Assembly (NCBI GenBank): GCA_051006995.1
Contig: JBPCSQ010000028.1
Coordinates: 124,001-188,000 of the forward strand
Reading direction: 5' to 3'
DNA length: 64,000 bases
From: JAIQGF01 sp051006995
GTDB lineage: Bacteria; Acidobacteriota; Terriglobia; Terriglobales; Acidobacteriaceae
In this document: piece after piece, positions 29,634 to 36,671 of the stretch
How positions within the stretch are numbered: position 1 is the first letter of the stretch
Layout: each line of letters opens with the position of its first letter
Notes under the pieces: generated by a model
Seen by the model: only the letters and a program-made list of their open reading frames with translations
The model's database searches: none
Told to the model about the DNA's origin: nothing
Translations under genes and position numbers: made by a program

Positions 29634-32252
29634 TCACTGGGGGAATTTCTTGCGGATTTTGACGGTGCGATCGAGGTCGTCCACCACTTGCAGGATCTTC
29701 AGTTCCAGGTCCTTCTCGGGCTTGGCGGTGCGGAGGAAGTCGTACACCTGTTGATCGGATGCCTCCGACTGCTGCCCACCGATGAAGGCATTGAGCCACG
29801 CCAGCAGGAAAAATATTTTGCGCTCGCGCTTGACCTGCGGCAGCGCATCGAGCGCGGGACGCAGGTAGGGCGCTGTCAACTGCGACTGGTTCCACCAGTT
29901 GAACGCGCCGAGGCTGATTTCGACCCAATCTTCAGGACGAGAGGGATCGTGCAGGTAGTCGTCGAAGTATTTCTTCTTCGTGGCGGGATCCGGGCGCGCC
30001 GCTTCGGCCATGTAGGCGTACTTGCGTCCGTCGCCGGTCTGGTCACGCTGGCGCTCGGCGTCAAACACCGCGCCGGCTTGCGGATCGTTCATGGCGACGA
30101 GCGTGGCGACAAGGTTCCAGCGGTCGAGCGGGCGCAACTCGACGCCCGGCACGCTGAGGCGGCCGTCGAGCAACTGCTTCAGGCGCGCCAGTCCGTCGGG
30201 CGTTTCGGCGAATGCGCGCAGGCCGCGGAACCAGATAATGCGCAGGCCTTGGTTCGAGGCGTGCAGCATTTTGTCCACAGCGAGTGACTCAAAGCCTGGG
30301 ACGAATTGCCGACGCGCCTTGTCTGACACCCAGTCGTGCAGTGCAGAAGCGGTCCGTCCCACAATGCTGGCGGTCAGCGATTCGTCGGTTTCACCCGGCA
30401 GCAGCTTTTGCGCCAGGGCGATGTACCTCCGCGGCGCCAGATCGGCGACGCGAACCGATTCCCACAGCGATCCCCAAAGCAGCGTGCGGCGGAACAGGTC
30501 GGGCTCCTTGCCAATTTCGTTCAGGATCGTGGGGCGGCTGTACTGGTCGGGAAGAAAGCGGCCGTACGCTTCGTCCTCATCGTTGGCGAAGACGTAATCG
30601 GGGCAGGGCTGGTTGATGGCGGCGTTGATCACCGCCTGGCGTGAACCGAACTCGACACGCAGGTCGCGCGCGTTCATGGTGGGGTAATGCAGAAGAACCT
30701 TGGTGGCAATGGGCCAGACCCCGCCCTCGTTGAGCACATCGTGCTGCGTGACGGTGAACTTGGTGATCCGATAACCCTGCTCGGGCATCGTCGGATGCTC
30801 ATTGCCACCGACACCGCCAATGGGTCCGCAAGCCCATTCCACATCCACCTGCGGCATTCCGCGACGCCGAATCCACATCTCGGCCCAATCGGATAACGAA
30901 CGGCCGGAGACTCGCTCGAAAGAGTGCACCAGATCGCTCCACTCGGCATTGGCGTAGAGGTGTTCCTTCAAGTAGAGGCGCAGGCCATCGCGGAAGTGCT
31001 CAGGGCCGAGCACGAATGCCAACTGCTTGAGCACGCCGGGCGCTTTGGAATAGACAATGGCCCCGTAGGCAGACTTGGCATCCTTCAGGTTGGGAATGTC
31101 CTGGTAAATCGGCGTGGTGCCCTTGGTGACATCAATGGCATAGGCAGCCGGCTTGATGGTTTCGTAAAAGCGCTTCCAGATAGGTTCCTCCGGCTTGAGC
31201 GCCGCGAGCGCCTGGTAGGCCATGTACTGGGCGAAGCCTTCCTTGAGCCAGAGGTCGTCGAACCAGCGCATGGTGGTGAGGTCGCCAAACCACTGGTGGG
31301 TGAGCTCGTGCAGCACGAGGGCGTCGCGATTGAGCAGGTCGGTATGCGTAGGCGCGGTGCGAAACAGGACGGATTCCTCGCGCAGGAAGGTGGCGCCGGC
31401 GTGCTCCATGCCGCCGTAGGGGAAGCCGGGGATCAGCACCTGGTCGTACTTCGGGAACGGAAAAGGCTGGGCAAAGAAATCTTCCAGGTACCTGATGCCG
31501 CGTGCGGTGATTTCCTGGACCTCGGGCGCTTCCGAAAGCGCGCGCTGGTACTGAACTTTGCGGACATAGAGCGTGGAGGATCCCTTCGCTTCAATGGCGC
31601 GAAACGGTCCGGCGGCGAAGGCGAAGAGATAGGTGCTGATGGGGGGAGTTTCGGCGAAGCCGTTGGTGGCCGCGTTCGATGTTCCAACTCTCCAGGCAGG
31701 CTTCCCGTTCGAAATGACGGTCCAATCGGTCGGTGCGACTACCTGGAGAGTGAAGCGTGCTTTGATGTCTGGCTGGTCAAAGCAGGGGAACGCCATGCTG
31801 GCGTCCATCGGAACCAGCAGCGTATAGATGTACTCCGAGCCATCGTCGCGGTCATCGAAACGGGTGAAAGCCTTCCCCGCTGGCGCGATGTTGGAGGTGA
31901 AATCCAGCACAACCTTGTTGTCGCCGGCATGGAGGCGGTCAGCGGGAATCTCGATGTGGCCATTGTCAATGTGCGCTGAGAGCGTGGCGCCATTCACAGT
32001 CACGGTGCCAAGCTGGCCGTCACGGTAATCGAGGAGCACAGCCTGCGGCGACTTCAGAGTAAACGTGAGTTCCTCGTGAGCTGCGGTGGTCGGTGCATGC
32101 GGTGCCAGCGTGAATAACAAGTGATAGCGCACGTCGGAGATAGTGGCGGCGCGCTGCCGGGCAAGCTCGCGGGGGATTCCCGCCGGAGGAGCCGCGAAGG
32201 CGGAGGGGGCACACAGAAGCAGCAGCGCGACAATAGAGGTTTTGGTGATCAT
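29634..32252 (-). CDS. M1-family aminopeptidase, secreted
   Basis: The 872-residue metallopeptidase has a signal peptide (cleavage after A-P-S-A-F-A, residue 20). The gluzincin site is intact: H315-E316-L-T-H319 with the third zinc ligand E338 in L-K-E-G-F-A. The exopeptidase loop reads G-G-M-E-H (280-284) in place of the usual G-A-M-E-N. The C-terminal half is an ERAP1-like helical domain. It should release N-terminal residues from peptides outside the cytoplasm, feeding amino-acid scavenging; a permease of the APC family lies at 35187. The ATG at 32252 starts the first leftward gene left of the divergent OsmC-like cluster. Confidence 0.93.
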   Translation of the reverse strand: MITKTSIVALLLLCAPSAFAAPPAGIPRELARQRAATISDVRYHLLFTLAPHAPTTAAHEELTFTLKSPQAVLLDYRDGQLGTVTVNGATLSAHIDNGHIEIPADRLHAGDNKVVLDFTSNIAPAGKAFTRFDDRDDGSEYIYTLLVPMDASMAFPCFDQPDIKARFTLQVVAPTDWTVISNGKPAWRVGTSNAATNGFAETPPISTYLFAFAAGPFRAIEAKGSSTLYVRKVQYQRALSEAPEVQEITARGIRYLEDFFAQPFPFPKYDQVLIPGFPYGGMEHAGATFLREESVLFRTAPTHTDLLNRDALVLHELTHQWFGDLTTMRWFDDLWLKEGFAQYMAYQALAALKPEEPIWKRFYETIKPAAYAIDVTKGTTPIYQDIPNLKDAKSAYGAIVYSKAPGVLKQLAFVLGPEHFRDGLRLYLKEHLYANAEWSDLVHSFERVSGRSLSDWAEMWIRRRGMPQVDVEWACGPIGGVGGNEHPTMPEQGYRITKFTVTQHDVLNEGGVWPIATKVLLHYPTMNARDLRVEFGSRQAVINAAINQPCPDYVFANDEDEAYGRFLPDQYSRPTILNEIGKEPDLFRRTLLWGSLWESVRVADLAPRRYIALAQKLLPGETDESLTASIVGRTASALHDWVSDKARRQFVPGFESLAVDKMLHASNQGLRIIWFRGLRAFAETPDGLARLKQLLDGRLSVPGVELRPLDRWNLVATLVAMNDPQAGAVFDAERQRDQTGDGRKYAYMAEAARPDPATKKKYFDDYLHDPSRPEDWVEISLGAFNWWNQSQLTAPYLRPALDALPQVKRERKIFFLLAWLNAFIGGQQSEASDQQVYDFLRTAKPEKDLELKILQVVDDLDRTVKIRKKFPQ

Positions 32253-32369
32253 TACAGCAGGTTCCTCGCTTCGCTCGGAATGACTGCAATCCTAGATTTG
32301 TTTCCAAAATCGAGGAGTTTATAACAGCGCGGCAGAGGCGTATATTGGCCGGACTTGCGGAGGCGTGGG

Positions 32370-32837
32370 ATGGGCGAAGTCGTTTACGTTTCCAACACCA
32401 GAATTGAGCGGAAGTCTGGACCGGTTCGGGTGGCGCAGCTTCCTGGCGAAGCGCAGCCTGTCACCTTCAGCGTGCACAGCGAAATCGCCAAGCACTATGG
32501 GCTCGACCCGGGAAGGCTGGAGCCGCACGCGGCCACAATTGACTACGTTGTGGCGGCACTTGGCGGTTGAATGCTCGGCACTTTTGCCGGCGCGCTGGAT
32601 GCGCGCAAAATTGATGCCAAGCACGGCAAGCTGACGGCGGACGTGCGCGGGGAGATTGAGTCCGACGAAGGCACGCTGGTGATCAAGCGCGTGAACGTGA
32701 AATTCACGCTGCAAGCGGGCGAGGACGTCCGCGAAACCGTGGAGCGCGTTCACGCCGTGTACAAGGATAAGTGCCCCGTCTATCGCACGCTGAAACCGGC
32801 GATGGAAATCAGCTCGACGTGGGAACTCAGGGGTTAG
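32370..32837 (+). CDS. OsmC-like protein, candidate selenoprotein (in-frame TGA at residue 67)
   Basis: One continuous frame of 155 codons plus stop is interrupted only by TGA at 32568-32570. Before it the sequence reads T-I-D-Y-V-V-A-A-L-G-G, and after it M-L-G-T-F-A-G-A-L. In OsmC-like proteins such as YhfA the residue after A-A-x-G-G is the conserved redox Cys, so the TGA falls exactly where Cys is expected. The second conserved Cys is at residue 135 (D-K-C-P-V-Y). The ATG at 32370 has GGAGG six bases upstream. A hairpin at 32590-32606 fits bacterial SECIS geometry. OsmC-like selenoproteins have been reported, and the protein would reduce organic or other peroxides. The alternative is a nonsense mutation or two separate ORFs. 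The Sec machinery is not in the window. Confidence 0.85.
32590..32606 (+). promoter_or_regulatory. Candidate bacterial SECIS hairpin in the OsmC-like gene
   Basis: A perfect 6-bp stem GCGCGC (32590-32595) with GCGCGC (32601-32606) closes a 5-base loop TGGAT. The loop starts 25 bases after the TGA, within the 16-37 base range described for bSECIS elements, and has G at its second position as required for SelB recognition. It lies inside the coding region, as bacterial SECIS elements do. Confidence 0.6.
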
Positions 32838-32846
32838 GGCGACGCA

Positions 32847-33128
32847 ATGGCGACCAAGACTTGGATAGCAATGCTTGGCCTGATCCTCGCGGTGGTGATT
32901 GCCTGTGTGGCCGGGCGCGGCGGATATCCACTGCGTTCCGAACACAGCCGGCCGGCGGTGCGCGTGCCTCAGCAACAGGTGGTGGTCACGAAAGGTGGAA
33001 TGTTGTTTCACCGTCCGGAGTGCAAGTACATCAAAGGAGAGCGCCAAACCATGAGCGGCGAGGAAGCTGAGCGCGAGGGATACGCGCCGTGCACGCGCTG
33101 CTTCCACGAATTGCTGGCGCGACGGTGA
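32847..33128 (+). CDS. Small membrane-anchored protein with Ada-like Cys motif
   Basis: The 93-residue protein has one N-terminal hydrophobic segment (about 6-24), then a soluble domain with F-H-R-P-E-C-K-Y followed 20 residues later by Y-A-P-C-T-R-C-F. This spacing of one Cys and a C-x-x-C after F-H resembles the Ada-type metal-binding domain (F-H-x-x-x-C ... P-C-x-x-C), though one Cys short. A periplasmic zinc or other metal-binding role is possible. It starts 9 bases after the OsmC-like gene and 11 bases before the molybdoenzyme gene, so it should be part of that operon. I do not recognise a named function. Confidence 0.65.
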   Translation: MATKTWIAMLGLILAVVIACVAGRGGYPLRSEHSRPAVRVPQQQVVVTKGGMLFHRPECKYIKGERQTMSGEEAEREGYAPCTRCFHELLARR

Positions 33129-33139
33129 TGAGGTCGTAG

Positions 33140-34165
33140 ATGGAAGAGAAGCAGGGCCAGGGCAAGGGCGAGGCGCCCGAAAATCAAGCGCAGCCGGAAG
33201 CGAACGAGACGACGGTCATCCGGGGCCTGGCGCCGGAAGCGCCCAAGGAAGCCCCACGCGAAATCGAGGATACCGCGGTCATCGAGGCCTTCGCGCCCGC
33301 TCCAGCCGCTCCCAAAAGAGAGATCGACGAGACCACGCGTATCGAAGCGCTGGCCGCGCCCGAACCGCCGCAGCCGGAAACATCCGCGCAGCCTCGCGAG
33401 ATCAAATCGACGTCCGTAATCGAGGGCCTGACGATACCCAAGCCGGAGCCGGTGTCCAGCGCGGCGGATCTAGCACGGATCAGGCGGCGCGAGTTGCTGA
33501 AGCTGGCGCCGATTGTGCTTGCGGCAGGAGCGCTGAGCATGGCGCTGCGCGAGCGCGCATTCGATCAGGGGCTGAGCTTCAGCGATTGGGCTTCTGGGCT
33601 GCTGTTCAGCCGCCGCCGCTTGGCGCCCACCTTCGCGGACTCGCAGGTGGTCCCGTTCGAACGCTTCCCTTACAACGGCTACGACGAACTCGATCCCGGC
33701 GTAGACCTGGAGAACTGGACCTTGACCGTCGAGGGACTGGTAAAGCAGCCGGGTGAGTACACGCTGGCACAAATCCAGAAGCTGCCGAAGATCACGCAAA
33801 ACACGCGGCATGTATGCGTGGAAGGATGGGACGCGGTGGGAAACTTCGGCGGCGCCACCGTCGCCGACTTCCTCAAGCTGGTGGGCGGGGACACGAGCGC
33901 GCGCTTTATCGAGCTGGAATGCGCCGACGATTATTACGAGTCCATTGATATGGCCTCGGCTCTGCATCCGCAGTCGCTGCTGTGTTGGGAGATGTACGGC
34001 AAGCCGCTCGACCGGGGACACGGCGCGCCGCTGCGGTTGCAAATGCCGACCAAGCTCGGCTACAAGCAGGCGAAATATCTCACCACGTTGCGCGTCACCA
34101 ACGTGCTGCATGCAAAACGCGGCTACTGGGAAGACCAGGGCTATAGCTGGTTTGGCGGGCTTTAA
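33140..34165 (+). CDS. Sulfite-oxidase-fold molybdopterin enzyme with repeated N-terminal tail
   Basis: The 341-residue protein ends in an Oxidored_molyb domain with the Mo-coordinating Cys in H-V-C-V-E-G-W and the conserved E-C-A-D-D-Y-Y and L-R-L-Q-M-P-T-K-L-G-Y-K segments, as in YedY/MsrP relatives. Before it comes a Tat-like segment, R-R-R-E-L-L-K plus a hydrophobic stretch at about 115-135, and before that about 110 residues of Pro/Glu/Ala-rich tail with four repeats containing T-x-x-I at residues 24, 45, 65 and 91. The catalytic domain is probably exported and anchored by the uncleaved segment with the tail in the cytoplasm. The next gene, a b-type cytochrome 2 bases downstream, should be its redox partner. 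The substrate is unknown. Confidence 0.85.
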   Translation: MEEKQGQGKGEAPENQAQPEANETTVIRGLAPEAPKEAPREIEDTAVIEAFAPAPAAPKREIDETTRIEALAAPEPPQPETSAQPREIKSTSVIEGLTIPKPEPVSSAADLARIRRRELLKLAPIVLAAGALSMALRERAFDQGLSFSDWASGLLFSRRRLAPTFADSQVVPFERFPYNGYDELDPGVDLENWTLTVEGLVKQPGEYTLAQIQKLPKITQNTRHVCVEGWDAVGNFGGATVADFLKLVGGDTSARFIELECADDYYESIDMASALHPQSLLCWEMYGKPLDRGHGAPLRLQMPTKLGYKQAKYLTTLRVTNVLHAKRGYWEDQGYSWFGGL

Positions 34166-34167
34166 TC

Positions 34168-34875
34168 ATGGCGATAGCGAGCCGGGCATTTGCTCCACCG
34201 AAAATCCGCGGAGAGCACCAGGGTAAGACGACAGCTTTCGCCTATGAGCATCCCTGGGCGGTGCGCTTCTGCCATTGGGTGAACGCCATCGCGCTGGTCG
34301 GTCTCGTCGGCAGCGGGCTGCGCATCTTCCGCGCGTTTCCCAGCTTTGGACCCAAGGTGCCGCAGCAGAACCTGATCAATGTTCCGAATTCACTCACCAT
34401 CGGGGGATGGCTGGGCGGCGCCTTGCGCTGGCATTTCACTTTCATGTGGTTTTTCGTCGGCACCGGTCTGCTCTACCTGATCTACCAGGTGGCCAGCGGT
34501 CACTACCGGCAAGTGCTGTTCACGCCGCGCGATGTGCGCGGCTTGTGGCCCATGGTGCGTCATTATTTTCTGTTCGGCGAAAAGCCCCCGCTCACAGAAA
34601 CCTACAATCCGCTACAAAAGCTCGCCTACACCTCGGCAATGTTTTTTGGAATGATGTCCACCGTAACCGGACTTGTGCTGTGGAAACCAGTCCAGTTCGG
34701 CTGGCTGGCGTGGCTGATGGGCGGATTCCACTTCGCGCGCGGCTGGCACTTCCTTGCCTTGTGCGTCTTTCTGGCATTTATCCCCGGACATCTGATCATG
34801 GTTTTGCTCCACGGTTTCAACAACTTCGCCAGCATGCTGCACGGCTGGAAGCGCTCTCCAGAATACTTCGACTAG
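34168..34875 (+). CDS. Cytochrome b561-type membrane subunit
   Basis: The 235-residue protein has four transmembrane helices and His residues suited to two b haems: F-C-H-W-V-N in helix 1, W-H-F-T-F-M-W in helix 2, H-F-A-R-G-W-H-F in helix 3/4, and G-H-L-I-M-V-L-L-H-G. It resembles the di-haem cytochrome b of Ni/Fe-hydrogenase or thiosulfate-reductase-like systems. It starts 2 bases after the molybdoenzyme gene, so it most likely exchanges electrons between the quinone pool and that enzyme. Other partners are not excluded. Confidence 0.88.
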   Translation: MAIASRAFAPPKIRGEHQGKTTAFAYEHPWAVRFCHWVNAIALVGLVGSGLRIFRAFPSFGPKVPQQNLINVPNSLTIGGWLGGALRWHFTFMWFFVGTGLLYLIYQVASGHYRQVLFTPRDVRGLWPMVRHYFLFGEKPPLTETYNPLQKLAYTSAMFFGMMSTVTGLVLWKPVQFGWLAWLMGGFHFARGWHFLALCVFLAFIPGHLIMVLLHGFNNFASMLHGWKRSPEYFD

Positions 34876-34950
34876 TGACATCTAGCTTCCAACTGTAGTA
34901 CTGCTACTAGCATCAGAGCTGGGGTTCCACCTCCTCTCTGGAGTTCGCCT

Positions 34951-35160
34951 GTGACACGTCCGCGCGAGTCAGCAGAAAAGAAGAAAGAAGATCGCCCCAG
35001 CGAAAAGAGGCTCGAAGAGCTTCGTAAACTCCGCCAGGAGACGGCGGAGAAGATACGCCTCCTACTTACCGACCTGGAATCTGCTGAGCGCGACTTCGAG
35101 GCGATCACGAAGGAACTGCAAGGAACCGTCGGCACGCCCGGCCGCGACCGCAAACACTAA
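34951..35160 (+). CDS. Small coiled-coil protein
   Basis: A 69-residue frame starts with GTG, preceded by CTGGAG at a workable distance. The sequence is highly charged (E-K-K-K-E-D-R-P-S-E-K-R-L-E-E-L) and has heptad Leu/Ile positions through residues 20-55, so a single helical coiled coil is expected. There are no Cys, His clusters or membrane segments. It is not recognised as a named family. Base use agrees with its neighbours, but the gene is short and could be spurious. It lies 75 bases after the cytochrome gene. Confidence 0.5.
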   Translation: MTRPRESAEKKKEDRPSEKRLEELRKLRQETAEKIRLLLTDLESAERDFEAITKELQGTVGTPGRDRKH

Positions 35161-35186
35161 GACGGATTCATAGAGCTCGTTTTCCC

Positions 35187-36671
35187 CTAGGCGGACGCGC
35201 CGACTACAAACGGCCATTCGCGGCGACGCCGCGCGCGCACCAGGTAAATGATGAGACCAGCTACCACGACCAGCACTGCATAACGCACTTCGCGCAGGAA
35301 GTTCGGCCTCTCAATCAACACGAACAGGAAGCCGCATGTGGCCAGCAACGCCGGCAGGGGGTACAGCCACATCCGAAACGGCCGCGGCAAGTCGGGCCGG
35401 CGAATGCGCAGCACGATGATGCCGACAGTCTGAAAAAGAAACTGCAGCATGATGCGAATCACCACCAGGGCGGCAATGATGTCGGCGAGGCGGAGAAAGC
35501 AGGCGACAATGGCGACGGCACCGAGCGCCAGCAGCGAGATGTGCGGAAACCGGTGCTCGGAGTGGACGCGCGCGAACGCGCGGAAATAGTTGCCGTCGAG
35601 CGCGGCGGCATAGGGCACGCGCGAGTAGCCCAGCAGTAGCGAGAACACGCTCGCGAAGGCAGTCCACATAATCAGCGCGGTGACCACGTAAGCCGCCCAG
35701 TGTCCGTACACCCGCTGCATGAAAATGGAGAAAACGTAAAAGCGCGTGTCGGAGTGAGCGGCTTGGTCCAATTCCTGCCAGGGCACCACGCCAAGAATGC
35801 TGAGGTTCATCACCACATAAATGCAGGCAACCAGCACGATGGACAGCAGCAGCGCGCGCGGGATGTTGCGCCCCGGATCCTTCACTTCCCCGCCCAGAAA
35901 GCAGACGTTGTAGTAGCCCCAATAATCGTAAGTCGCCACCAGCATGGCGCCACCAAGCCCGGTGAAGAACTCAGGCGTGAGGCGGAAGGCGCCGGCGGGA
36001 AAACTGAAAGCGCGCCCCGGGTTGAAGTGCGTCACCCCGGCAAAGATGACCCACGCGACGGTGAGGATCACGCCGACCCAAAGCCAGCGCGACAACGCGG
36101 CAATGACGGTGATGCGGCGGTACAGCAGGACGACGGCCACCAAAACCGCAGCAATGGCGACGAATGTTCCGGCACTCACGACGGCGCTGGCCTCGATCGG
36201 TCCGAGCAGTGGGATGATGGCGCGGAAATTGTGCGCTGCCACGGTGCGCTCCAGCGCCGGCGAAAAGAATCCGGCGTAGCGGGCCAGGCCCACGCATCCG
36301 GAGGCGATGGAAAGCGGCGCGCTGAACGAGAGTTGCCAGATGAATAAAAACGAGATCAGCCGGCCGAGACGGTTGGGCCCATAGATCTCGTTGAGGTAGC
36401 GGTAGGAGCCGCCCGAACCCGGCATGGCGGCGCCGAGTTCGGCCCAGACCAGCCCATCGCAGATGGCGAAGATGGCGCCGAAGATCCAGCCCAGCATCGC
36501 CTGCGGGCCGCCCATGGCGCTGATGATGAGTGGCATGGTGATGAATGGCCCCACGCCGATCATGTCAATCATGTTCAGGGCGGTGGCCTCGGGCAAGCCC
36601 ACAGCGCGAATCAGTCCCGAGTCGCGAGACGCGAATCCCGCTTGCTCGCCGTCATTGGCGGACGAGCTCAT
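35187..36671 (-). CDS. APC-family amino acid permease
   Basis: The 494-residue protein has about twelve transmembrane helices and APC-superfamily signatures: an early I-G-V-G-P-F-I-T-M-P in helix 1, P-G-S-G-G-S-Y-R-Y-L-N-E in helix 3, Y-D-Y-W-G-Y-Y-N-V near the middle and R-V-P-Y-A-A-A-L-D-G. It should import amino acids or a polyamine by proton or cation symport, or exchange them. Its ATG overlaps the stop of the PIG-L gene by 4 bases, so the two are translated together. Exact substrate cannot be read from sequence. Confidence 0.9.
   Translation of the reverse strand: MSSSANDGEQAGFASRDSGLIRAVGLPEATALNMIDMIGVGPFITMPLIISAMGGPQAMLGWIFGAIFAICDGLVWAELGAAMPGSGGSYRYLNEIYGPNRLGRLISFLFIWQLSFSAPLSIASGCVGLARYAGFFSPALERTVAAHNFRAIIPLLGPIEASAVVSAGTFVAIAAVLVAVVLLYRRITVIAALSRWLWVGVILTVAWVIFAGVTHFNPGRAFSFPAGAFRLTPEFFTGLGGAMLVATYDYWGYYNVCFLGGEVKDPGRNIPRALLLSIVLVACIYVVMNLSILGVVPWQELDQAAHSDTRFYVFSIFMQRVYGHWAAYVVTALIMWTAFASVFSLLLGYSRVPYAAALDGNYFRAFARVHSEHRFPHISLLALGAVAIVACFLRLADIIAALVVIRIMLQFLFQTVGIIVLRIRRPDLPRPFRMWLYPLPALLATCGFLFVLIERPNFLREVRYAVLVVVAGLIIYLVRARRRREWPFVVGASA

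Noticed and set aside
32571..32837. Separate gene starting at the ATG right after the TGA in the OsmC-like frame
   Set aside because: It has no good ribosome-binding site, lacks the N-terminal part of the fold, and its sequence continues exactly where the upstream half stops.
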